64,000 nt of DNA, from contig CAWGFG010000006.1 in the NCBI GenBank assembly GCA_963821815.1, positions 2,914,001-2,978,000 on the forward strand, read 5' to 3'. This document shows positions 56,638-63,554 of this stretch, piece by piece. Within the stretch, counting starts at the first letter, position 1; every line of letters begins with the position of its first letter. The position numbers were made by a program, and so were the translations under genes. Origin of the DNA: JASGTU01 sp963821815 (GTDB taxonomy: Bacteria > Chloroflexota > Anaerolineae > Caldilineales > Caldilineaceae). The notes below the pieces were generated by a model that saw only the letters and a program-made list of their open reading frames with translations, did not search any database and was not told where the DNA came from.

Positions 56638-58782
56638 TTGGCAGACGCTGAGCAGAGCCCACTCTTAAGAGACGAGCCACTGGAGGGCGAGGTGCTGAAG
56701 GTCGAGGGATTGACCGTGGGCTATCGTCAAGACAATGGATGGCTGGACGCGGTTCGTCATGCCTCGTTGCAGATTGACGCAGGCGAGATCTATGGTTTGG
56801 TGGGCGAAAGCGGCTCGGGCAAGACGACGCTTGCGCTCGCCATTATGAACTATCTGGGCGAGAATGGCGCCGTACGTCAGGGCAGCGTGCGCCTGCGCGG
56901 GCGCGAACTCACCACGCTTTCACGTGCCGAAATGCGCCCTTTGTGGCAGCACGAACTCAAACTTATACCACAGAATCCATTGGCGTCGCTCAATCCGTCA
57001 CTGCGGATTGGCGAACAGATGGCTGAGGCGTTGGATCCTTCGCTCTCGAAAGATGAGCGTGACGAGCGCATCGCAGAGTTGTTTGCACAGGTGCACTTAG
57101 CCGACCCCGAACGGATGCAACAAAGCTATCCTCATCAACTCAGCGGCGGACAACAGCAGCGCATATTAATCGCAATGGCGCTGGCTGGTGCACCGAGTTT
57201 GCTGATCATGGATGAGCCGACCACCAATCTGGACGTCACCACAGAAGCCGCCATTCTCAAACTTGTACGTGAGTTGATCACCCGTATCGGCTGCGCAGTT
57301 CTATTTGTCACACACAATCTGGGCGTTGTGGCACAAGCATGCGACCGAGTGGCTGTGCTCTACGGCAGCGAACTGGTCGAAGATGCCGCCGTGAACGACC
57401 TCTTTCCGCGCCCCTTGCACCCCTACACGCAATCGCTGCTAAATAGTGTGCCGCGGCTGGGTTTGCATAAACATGCGGCAGAGCTACAACCCATTCCGGG
57501 ACAGATTCCGGCCCTAGATGCGCTGCCGTCTGGCTGCATCTTCACACCTCGCTGCCCTATCGCTATTGATGTTTGCGCCCAGTTGCGACCCGATTTGGAT
57601 CCCGTAATGCCAGGGCGGCAAGTGCGCTGCCACCGCTGGCAGGATATGCTGGCGGGCATCATGTCCACTCCTGAAGCCAATCTCGCGACCATATCGACAC
57701 CTGCCGCCGATCAGGAGGAGACAATTCTATCGGTCAATCACCTGTGCAAGGACTTTGGCTTGAGCCGCAGTCTCTGGCAGATCCTGACGCGGCAGCAAGC
57801 GCAACAGGTGCACGCGGTGAGTGACGTTGATTTCCAGATAAAACGCGGCGAAACCTTGGGGCTCGTGGGGGAAAGCGGCTCCGGCAAATCGACGATCGCG
57901 CGGACGATCATGGGTCTGATCGAACGCGATGGCGGTGAAGTGCGCCTAATCGAAAGCGTGCTGCCGCCGGACCTGGATGAACGCACGTCAAAGATGTTGC
58001 GCCGTCTGCAAATGGTACTACAGAGTCCTGATGATGCGCTGAACCCCTATATTCGCGTGGGGGATGCGTTGCGACGCCCACTGCTACGTCTGGCGAATAT
58101 AGACGGCGACGAGGTTGACGATGCCGTGGCGGCTCTATTAGCCTCTGTTAAGCTCGCCCCGAGCTACACCGAGCGCCTGCCGGATGAGCTGAGCGGCGGC
58201 GAAAAGCAACGGGTAGCCATTGCGCGCGCCTTGGCCTCGCAGCCGGACCTGCTTCTGCTCGACGAATCCGTCTCAGGATTGGACGTCTCGGTACAAGCCA
58301 CCATTCTCAACCTGCTGAACGAATTGCAGGCGGAAAGGTCCATCGCCTATCTATTTATCTCGCATGACCTTGCCGTCGTGAGCTATTTGGCTGACAGCAT
58401 TGCGGTGATCTACTTAGGACAGTTGATGGAGGCGGCGCGCACCGCTCATCTTTTGAACCCGCCCTATCATCCATACACAGAGGCCCTACTCTCCGCGGTG
58501 GCTACGCCCTATCCCGATGCAGATCGCCAGCCCATTGTGCTGGAGGGGGACGCGCCCAGCCCCGTAAACCAGCCCAGCGGCTGTCCATTCCACACGCGCT
58601 GTCATCGCCGAGCAGAGCTGCCCAATCCCGAAATCTGCGTGGAGCAAGCGCCTCCCTGGCGCACGACGGCAGCGGGCAGCCGCATATACTGTCACATTCC
58701 ACTGGACGTCCTATCCGCTCTCCAGCGCCCGCTCGTGCCCGACTCGCTGTTGCCCCATGCCCAGATGGAAGAGGAGGCCTAA
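56638..58782 (+). CDS. Fused DppD-DppF-type ABC ATPase
   Basis: 714 residues carrying two complete ABC ATPase domains. Domain 1 has Walker A GLVGESGSGKTTLA, a signature LSGGQQQR and Walker B LLIMDEPTTNLD. Domain 2 has Walker A GLVGESGSGKSTIA, signature LSGGEKQR and Walker B LLLLDESVSGLDV, where the usual Glu-Pro is Glu-Ser. Each half ends with the oligopeptide-type tail containing CIFTPRCPIAIDVC or CPFHTRCHRR, whose cysteines may bind an iron-sulfur cluster. It powers the two flanking permeases. TTG at 56638 has GAGG about eight bases upstream. Fused DppDF proteins are known (e.g. GsiA, YejF). Confidence 0.93.
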   Translation: MADAEQSPLLRDEPLEGEVLKVEGLTVGYRQDNGWLDAVRHASLQIDAGEIYGLVGESGSGKTTLALAIMNYLGENGAVRQGSVRLRGRELTTLSRAEMRPLWQHELKLIPQNPLASLNPSLRIGEQMAEALDPSLSKDERDERIAELFAQVHLADPERMQQSYPHQLSGGQQQRILIAMALAGAPSLLIMDEPTTNLDVTTEAAILKLVRELITRIGCAVLFVTHNLGVVAQACDRVAVLYGSELVEDAAVNDLFPRPLHPYTQSLLNSVPRLGLHKHAAELQPIPGQIPALDALPSGCIFTPRCPIAIDVCAQLRPDLDPVMPGRQVRCHRWQDMLAGIMSTPEANLATISTPAADQEETILSVNHLCKDFGLSRSLWQILTRQQAQQVHAVSDVDFQIKRGETLGLVGESGSGKSTIARTIMGLIERDGGEVRLIESVLPPDLDERTSKMLRRLQMVLQSPDDALNPYIRVGDALRRPLLRLANIDGDEVDDAVAALLASVKLAPSYTERLPDELSGGEKQRVAIARALASQPDLLLLDESVSGLDVSVQATILNLLNELQAERSIAYLFISHDLAVVSYLADSIAVIYLGQLMEAARTAHLLNPPYHPYTEALLSAVATPYPDADRQPIVLEGDAPSPVNQPSGCPFHTRCHRRAELPNPEICVEQAPPWRTTAAGSRIYCHIPLDVLSALQRPLVPDSLLPHAQMEEEA

Positions 58783-58785
58783 GCC

Positions 58786-59730
58786 TTGTTGCGCTTTCTT
58801 GTGCGCCGCATCGGTTTTATGGCGCTCACAATTCTACTCACCTCGCTCATCATCTTTAGCGTCACGCAACTCCTGCCCGGTGACGTGGCTCGCGTCATTC
58901 TAGGGCGCGAGGCGGGTGAAGCCGCCCTACAACAATTACGGCAAGAGTTGGGGCTAGATCAGCCGCCGGTCATGCAGTATTTACACTGGTTAGGCAATTT
59001 CCTCAGGGGCGACTGGGGTTATTCTTATAGCACCGACCAGGCCATCCGCCCGTTGGTCATGGAGCGACTGCGAAATTCACTGATGCTTGCGGGCGTGACG
59101 CTGGCGCTGGCGTTGCCGCTTGCTCTGGTGTTAGGTGTGGTGGCAGGTTTACTAGAAGGGCGCGCCGGCGATCATATCATCAGTATCGCGTCGCTTTCGG
59201 TGGTTGGTCTGCCCGAATTTATCACAGGACTCTTTCTGATCCATTTTTTCGCTTTTCGCCTTAAGCTACTGCCCGCCAATTCGTCGCTTGAACCAGGTGC
59301 GACCTTTCTGGAATCTTTTCCGATGCTCGTTTTGCCCGCAATCACAGCAACTCTGGTGCTGTTAGCCTACATCATTCGGCTAACGCGCGCGGGCGTCATC
59401 GAAGAGCGCAAGAAACCCTATGTGCGCACCGCCGTCCTCAAAGGCCTTTCACAGCGACGCGTGATCGTGCACCATGTGCTGCGCAATGCCCTGCTGCCTA
59501 CGATCACGGTCACTGCCATCAGCTTTGGCTGGCTCATCAGCGGGCTGATCGTGATTGAGAACGTTTTTAACTATCCCGGCGTGGGACGTTTACTTACTTT
59601 CGCCATCGATCGTCGCGACCTTCCACTGCTGCAGGCGATTACCTTCGCGACTGTTATTGGCTATTCACTCGCCAATGTGATCGCTGATTTTCTCTATATC
59701 TATCTTAATCCGCGCATTCGGTATTCATAG
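58786..59730 (+). CDS. ABC transporter permease, DppB/OppB type
   Basis: 314 residues beginning LLRFLVRRIGFMALTILLTS, then IFSVTQLLPGDVARVILG, the DppB N-terminus. The EAA loop is in KKPYVRTAVLKGLSQRRVIV and is followed by HHVLRNALLPTITVTAISFG. The last helices include LISGLIVIENVFNYPGVGRL, a DppB signature. Six helices are predicted. The start is TTG at 58786, three bases after the ATPase stop, so it is coupled to that gene. It completes the transporter: binding protein, DppC, DppDF, DppB. Confidence 0.92.
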   Translation: MLRFLVRRIGFMALTILLTSLIIFSVTQLLPGDVARVILGREAGEAALQQLRQELGLDQPPVMQYLHWLGNFLRGDWGYSYSTDQAIRPLVMERLRNSLMLAGVTLALALPLALVLGVVAGLLEGRAGDHIISIASLSVVGLPEFITGLFLIHFFAFRLKLLPANSSLEPGATFLESFPMLVLPAITATLVLLAYIIRLTRAGVIEERKKPYVRTAVLKGLSQRRVIVHHVLRNALLPTITVTAISFGWLISGLIVIENVFNYPGVGRLLTFAIDRRDLPLLQAITFATVIGYSLANVIADFLYIYLNPRIRYS

Positions 59731-59783
59731 GTGTGAAACTGCGGGGGCAGGTGAAACGCTGCCTGTTGTCATAGGTTCAATGA

Positions 59784-59918
59784 ACAGTTGACGGCATCTC
59801 TTTCCGAGAAATCAGCTACGGACGGCGTGAACTGTATCGCGATGACCGCTTCACATTTCACGAAGGCCGTTTACCACCTACTTACTCTGCCGAATTGATT
59901 AAACTTCTAGCATCTTGA
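59784..59918 (+). pseudogene. Orphan C-terminal fragment of an unidentified protein
   Basis: A 44-codon frame without a start codon encodes FREISYGRRELYRDDRFTF and PPTYSAELIKLLAS, ending in TGA at 59916-59918. The residue mix is protein-like, not random, and reads like the last part of a longer gene whose front is missing; a stop (59781-59783) precedes it. No family is recognised. It lies between the ABC operon and the oxidoreductase gene and its end reaches into the latter's leader. Confidence 0.35.
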
Positions 59919-59944
59919 CAGTGCCATCAGGAGGACATCGACCA

Positions 59945-61363
59945 ATGGACACAAACACCACTGAGTACGACACGATCGTGATTGGCAGTGGGCAGAGCGG
60001 CGGGCCAATAGCGACCGCGCTTGCCGGCGCAGGGCAATCTGTGGCGTTGGTCGAACGAGCGCATGTGGGCGGTACGTGCATCAACGTTGGCTGTACACCC
60101 ACGAAGACCATGGTTGCCAGCGCACACGTCGCCTATCTTGCCCGACGCGCCTCAGATTACGGTGTGCATACTAATGATGTTCGCGTGGATATGCGTGAGG
60201 TTCGCCAGCGCAAGAGGGATATTGTTGCAAGTTTTCGCAGTAGCAGCTTACGCTCGATTGAGAAGAGTGAAGGACTTGAACTGGTGCGCGGCGAGGCGTC
60301 CTTCGCAGGACACAGCCACGCAACGCAGCGCTTCCTTGTCGAGGTGAAACTGCAGGACGGCTCACAGAAAATGCTGACCGCGGGGCAAGTGATCATCAAC
60401 ACCGGCGCGCGCCCGCGCATTCCCGATCTGCCCGGTTTGGCCGACATCCCCTATCTGGATAATGCTACGATCATGGAACTGGATCATGTGCCCGACCATC
60501 TGTTGATCCTCGGTGGCGGATACATCGGTTTGGAATTTGGACAGATGTTCCAGCGCTTTGGCAGCAAAGTAACAATTGTACAGCGCGGCGACCAACTCCT
60601 GACGCGTGAGGATGACGATGTGGCGGAGGCGATAGCATCTTTTCTATGTGACGATGGTATTGAGATATTGCTAGAATCCGAAGCCGCACGCGCGACGCTC
60701 AATCCGGACGGTAATATTGCGCTGCAGGTGAATACGCCTAGCGGCACGCAAACCATCACCGGGACGCATTTGCTGATTGCCGCCGGACGCCAGCCCAACA
60801 GTGATGCGCTGCAACTCGACAAGGTCGGTGTCGAGACTGATGAGCGCGGTCATATTCGTGTTGATGATCGGCTACGTACAAACGTGCCGGGCATTTATGC
60901 GCTGGGCGATGTAAAGGGCGGCCCGGCTTTTACGCACATCTCGTATGACGACTATCGCATACTGCGACAGAACCTGCTAGAGGGCGGAGACGCCACGATT
61001 CGTGGGCGCATAGTGCCTTATACAGTCTATATCGACCCCGAATTAGGCCGCGTGGGGATGAGTGAAGCGCAGGCGCGCCGGCAGGCGAACAGGGTCGGCG
61101 TCGCCAAGTTGCCCATGTCCAGCGTCTCCCGTGCCGTGGAGATGGATGAGACACGCGGCTTTATGAAGGCGATTGTCGATCTGGATACACAACAAATTTT
61201 GGGCTGCGCGATCTTAGGCGTCCACGGCGGCGAAGTCGCGGCGATTATTGAAGTCGCCATGATGGGGCAAATCCCTTATCCCTCGATACAGAACGCCATT
61301 TTCGCCCACCCTACGCTGGCGGAGGCGCTGAATAATCTCTTCGCAACCGTGGAGGAAGTATAA
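59945..61363 (+). CDS. FAD-dependent pyridine nucleotide-disulfide oxidoreductase (mercuric reductase/Lpd-like)
   Basis: 472 residues. The ATG at 59945 follows AGGAGG by ten bases. The FAD-binding GSGQSG is at 14-19 and the redox disulfide is Cys45-Cys50 in GGTCINVGCTPTKT. A second dinucleotide fold appears in HLLILGGGYIGLEFGQMFQR, and GIYALGDVKGGPAFTH closes the FAD domain. The dimerisation domain ends with the catalytic HPTLAEALNNLF. The family spans dihydrolipoamide dehydrogenase, mercuric reductase and related enzymes. The N-terminal HMA domain and C-terminal vicinal Cys pair of true MerA are missing, and no lipoamide complex genes are nearby, so the physiological disulfide is unknown. 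Confidence 0.9.
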   Translation: MDTNTTEYDTIVIGSGQSGGPIATALAGAGQSVALVERAHVGGTCINVGCTPTKTMVASAHVAYLARRASDYGVHTNDVRVDMREVRQRKRDIVASFRSSSLRSIEKSEGLELVRGEASFAGHSHATQRFLVEVKLQDGSQKMLTAGQVIINTGARPRIPDLPGLADIPYLDNATIMELDHVPDHLLILGGGYIGLEFGQMFQRFGSKVTIVQRGDQLLTREDDDVAEAIASFLCDDGIEILLESEAARATLNPDGNIALQVNTPSGTQTITGTHLLIAAGRQPNSDALQLDKVGVETDERGHIRVDDRLRTNVPGIYALGDVKGGPAFTHISYDDYRILRQNLLEGGDATIRGRIVPYTVYIDPELGRVGMSEAQARRQANRVGVAKLPMSSVSRAVEMDETRGFMKAIVDLDTQQILGCAILGVHGGEVAAIIEVAMMGQIPYPSIQNAIFAHPTLAEALNNLFATVEEV

Positions 61364-61412
61364 CCGCGCGCAGCGCCAAGGCGATTTTAGTAACACGACA
61401 TGCAATGGAAGC

Positions 61413-61437
61413 TTGCCGTTCCGGTGAGGAGCGGCAA
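61413..61437 (+). terminator. Candidate terminator after the oxidoreductase gene
   Basis: TTGCCGTTCC (61413-61422) pairs with GGAGCGGCAA (61428-61437), ten bp with one T-G pair and a 5-base loop, followed by TTATC. The T-tract is weak. Confidence 0.45.
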
Positions 61438-61503
61438 TTATCACGCTCCGAATGGGCAGGCGCTGTCCTGCGTGCGCGCCAAGCGTAGAAGGTACATCTT
61501 AGT

Positions 61504-61536
61504 AAAAGCAAAAGACTCCCGCACATGCGAGAGCCC
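61504..61536 (-). terminator. Intrinsic terminator of tRNA-Pro
   Basis: On the minus strand, GGGCTCTCGC and GCGGGAGTCT form a 10-bp stem with an ATGT loop and are followed by TTTGCTTTT. It begins 15 bases after the mature tRNA 3' end. Confidence 0.75.
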
Positions 61537-61548
61537 TTATTCGTCCTC

Positions 61549-61625
<77 letters not shown>

Positions 61626-61637
61626 ACAGTACACGCC

Positions 61638-61664
61638 AGTATATCAGAGCGCAATCCCTGTCCA
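61638..61664 (-). promoter_or_regulatory. Candidate promoter of tRNA-Pro
   Basis: On the minus strand, TGGACA (61664-61659) and TATACT (61643-61638) are separated by 15 bp, a short spacer. Transcription would start near 61631, six bases before the tRNA. Confidence 0.45.
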
Positions 61665-61751
61665 TTTCACCGAGCATTGTTGACTATGATCGGTACTATT
61701 TTGCAATAAAAAAGCCACCGATATTTGTTTCGGATGAGTAAACGACTTTGC

Positions 61752-61832
61752 TATAATGTGTGTAGCTGGTCCGATGTTGATTCCATCGTTCCGGTCAGAC
61801 GGCTGCCGAGTGTTGTAAGCACTGGCGGTCGT
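61752..61832 (+). ncRNA. Candidate small structured transcript
   Basis: A perfect TATAAT at 61752-61757 precedes a gene-free stretch with two hairpins: a small one around CGATG-TTGATTC-CATCG, and a larger one with arms 61799-61807/61824-61832 plus 61810-61812/61820-61822. TTAATTT follows. The -35 (TTCGGA) is poor. No known RNA family is recognised. Confidence 0.25.
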
Positions 61833-61888
61833 CGTTAATTTATGAGAGTGTATACCCATAGATTATCGGTTGTCAAACAAAGTACCGC

Positions 61889-62167
61889 TCAGCCTCTTCG
61901 CCTAGTCCTTTGGCTCTGGCGTAGGTGTTCCAAATACTCGGGCAGGAGCTGATAGCGCCTTCCATCTTCGTACACAGGCAGCACAATACTTAAGTCGTCG
62001 ACTAGATACTTTGCTTCATTCGCTGACTCAAAGCCCAGTGCATCTGCCGCTTCCTTCAGCGTGAAACTCTGTCCATCACAGAGCCACGCCGTCAACAGCG
62101 CCGCCCGTTGGGATGTTTTTGCTGTATTTGAATCCACAGTGGCGGCTTGCACGACGTTGCAACGCAA
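61889..62167 (-). CDS. Small helix-turn-helix-like protein of unknown function
   Basis: 92 residues, starting at TTG with GGAGG eight bases upstream, a strong ribosome site that supports the gene. The middle reads AWLCDGQSFTLKEAADALGF, a helix-turn-helix pattern, and the following VLPVYEDGRRYQLLPEYLEH looks like the wing of a winged helix. A basic C-terminal tail ends RTRRRG. It begins 19 bp after the stop of the tape-measure-like fragment, so it may be a surviving part of the same phage-derived unit, or a host regulator. No family is recognised with confidence. Confidence 0.6.
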   Translation of the reverse strand: MRCNVVQAATVDSNTAKTSQRAALLTAWLCDGQSFTLKEAADALGFESANEAKYLVDDLSIVLPVYEDGRRYQLLPEYLEHLRQSQRTRRRG

Positions 62168-62186
62168 GAGAGTATCCTCCGATTAA

Positions 62187-62285
62187 TTAGGACCTGCGCA
62201 TCTCTTGGCGAATGCGATAGGCTAGACGTTCCAGGTCGAAGTCATTCGTCATTCTGGGATTGTTGACGTTGATCGTAACGCCGCC
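62187..62285 (-). pseudogene. C-terminal remnant resembling a phage tail tape-measure protein
   Basis: A 32-residue frame reads GGVTINVNNPRMTNDFDLER and continues LAYRIRQEMRRS before its stop. Tape-measure and related phage-tail proteins often end with this pattern: a short beta strand with NNP, then an acidic-led amphipathic helix with basic end. Its front is cut where the transposase frame takes over, about 62285-62320. It overlaps the transposase end in another frame (ATGA at 62252-62249). The assignment rests on pattern memory only. Confidence 0.35.
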
Positions 62286-63103
62286 GCATCCCGCCACTCG
62301 TTTCGCAAGACAAGGTTCAGTTCCGTGCTGGTCGATATTTGCCGAACTGTCAGACGTCCATGTCCACTGTCGACGGTTCTCTCCCGCTGCACCGGATAAA
62401 GGGGGTCAGGCGGCATTGCGAAAAGTCTTCGGATATCAGCCTCAAGCTGCGGACGATTGCGTTTCACAATGAGCACATAGTGACCCTGTTGCTCTCGAAT
62501 CCGTCGCACGAAACGCGGTCGCGTATGCAGCGCATCGGCGGTGATGACAATGCCCGAACAGTCAGTCTGCTCGATATACTCTTGAGCCGTGGCTGCCTCA
62601 TAGCCCTTGCTCTCTATCATTTCACAGTGTTGTAGATGGCCTGAATCAACAGCATAGACATTGAGCACTTCCTGCCCCTCTACTGCTTCAGGTGTGCGGC
62701 AGTGACTGCCTCGCAGCATCTTTCCGTCAATCGCCCAGTGTACAAGTTCGTCCGCAGTGCGCTCTGGAGCTAGCTGACGCAGCCCGTCTCGTACCACTAT
62801 GTTCAACTCGACCACGTCCAGATGGGCGCATACGTAGCTATAGGTATTGGCGCAGGGAAGGCTCTCTATGCCCAATGCGCCTGTGAGCCATGCCTCGCGC
62901 AATTTCGCCCAGTGCGCCGCTCCGCTTATCGTCTGCTCCCCTGACAGCTTCGCCAACAGCAAGATTGTCAGCACTGTTGCCGCTTCGTAGCGCCGACCAC
63001 GCTTGTGCCGATGGTCCGGCACTCGTCGCAACGCCTCCACAAGACTCTGTATGCGACGCCTATCCACTTCATGCGTAACTGCTGATTCTGTGCTAGATTC
63101 CAT
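62249..63103 (-). pseudogene. Truncated ISAs1-family transposase
   Basis: 284 residues of an ISAs1-type DDE transposase that normally spans about 370. The N-terminal associated domain is intact (SLVEALRRVPDHRHKRGRRY, TILLLAKLSGEQTISGAAHW). The first Asp is in VHWAIDGKMLRGSHC and the second in GIVITADALHTRPRFVRRI. The sequence loses family character after about STSTELN and stops at residue 284, so the last domain with the catalytic Glu (normally around HWGIEN) is missing. The protein should be inactive. The frame's final residues come from foreign DNA at the junction with the tape-measure-like fragment. The start ATG at 63103 has a Gly-rich-poor leader; no clear ribosome site is seen. Confidence 0.85.
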
Positions 63104-63204
63104 TATGGACTCCTTTTGTCGGTTGCTTGGTATTTGGCGTACTAAAGTTTACCTGCAAAGGAGTCTATTTTATCTATTCGTTTTGCGACTTCTGAAAAGC
63201 CCTG
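62285..63204 (-). mobile_element. ISAs1-family insertion sequence remnant, right end lost
   Basis: One terminal inverted repeat is recognisable at 63204 and inward: on the minus strand CAGGGCTTTTCAGAAGTCGC, the typical CAGGGCT start of ISAs1 ends. The opposite end is not found: no matching AGCCCTG lies near 62200-62320, and the transposase is cut there. The left boundary of the remnant is approximate. The intact end stops 19 bp short of the aspartate-kinase promoter -35. Confidence 0.65.
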
Positions 63205-63222
63205 GTCAGGCTTCTGCGAATC

Positions 63223-63251
63223 TTGACAACCTGACACGTGCTTGATATTGT
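63223..63251 (+). promoter_or_regulatory. Sigma-70-type promoter of the SAM-riboswitch/aspartate kinase transcript
   Basis: TTGACA at 63223-63228, a 17-bp spacer and TATTGT at 63246-63251 make the best promoter in the window. Transcription should start near 63258, fifteen bases before the riboswitch. Confidence 0.75.
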
Positions 63252-63272
63252 CTGCTGCAACAAAATCAACAT

Positions 63273-63374
<102 letters not shown>

Positions 63375-63398
63375 CCTGCGCAAGTTGTACCACTGCAT

Positions 63399-63424
63399 CC
63401 TCTTATCATCTATCTGATAGGAGG
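63399..63424 (+). promoter_or_regulatory. Expression platform: hairpin sequestering the Shine-Dalgarno
   Basis: CCTCTTATCA (63399-63408) pairs with TGATAGGAGG (63415-63424), ten bp with a 6-base loop, burying AGGAGG (63419-63424). No T-run follows, so control is at translation. The 5' arm contains CTCTTATC (63400-63407), identical to the P1 5' strand at 63273-63280. GATGAGAG can therefore pair with either: P1 when SAM is bound (ribosome site closed), or the hairpin arm without SAM (site open). Confidence 0.8.
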
Positions 63425-63430
63425 ATTGTT

Positions 63431-63436
63431 ATGTAA
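63431..63436 (+). other. AUG-stop minimal ORF at the riboswitch-controlled ribosome site
   Basis: ATGTAA lies six bases after AGGAGG, the ideal start distance, yet codes only Met. Its TAA overlaps the ATG of the next leader ORF (TAATG, 63434-63438). A ribosome loaded by the switch would start, stop at once and could reinitiate one base back. Confidence 0.5.
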
Positions 63437-63495
63437 TGGGGGAACGCTACTCTCGCGTGACGTGCGGGGTGAGCGTCGGCTACACTTGCCCATGA
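63436..63495 (+). CDS. Putative 19-residue leader peptide
   Basis: Encodes MGERYSRVTCGVSVGYTCP. Its ATG lies 11 bases after AGGAGG and overlaps the TAA of the mini-ORF. Its TGA (63493-63495) overlaps the ATG of the second leader ORF as ATGA. There is no enrichment of Met, Thr or Lys codons, so classic amino-acid attenuation is unlikely. Probably its value is in carrying ribosomes forward from the switch-controlled site. Unproven as a product. Confidence 0.4.
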   Translation: MGERYSRVTCGVSVGYTCP

Positions 63496-63554
63496 GAGGT
63501 ATGAAATACTTAATTCGCATCGCAACGAGAGAGGCTAGAGGCGGGGACGTATGA
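63492..63554 (+). CDS. Putative 20-residue leader peptide coupled to aspartate kinase
   Basis: Encodes MRGMKYLIRIATREARGGDV. It starts within the stop of the first leader (ATGA) and its own TGA overlaps the aspartate kinase ATG (ATGA at 63551-63554). Its only own ribosome-site-like sequence (GAGAGG) lies too close to the third-codon-downstream ATG at 63501. The peptide is basic and of no known family. Its coupling to both neighbours is the notable point. Confidence 0.4.
   Translation: MRGMKYLIRIATREARGGDV

Noticed and set aside
59945..61363. True mercuric reductase
   Set aside because: The N-terminal metal-binding domain and the C-terminal vicinal cysteines are absent and no mer genes are nearby.
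62187..62252. 21-residue ORF starting MTNDFDLER as an independent small gene or extracellular contractile-injection component
   Set aside because: There is no ribosome site; the same frame extends upstream as GGVTINVNNPR, so it reads better as the end of a longer broken gene.
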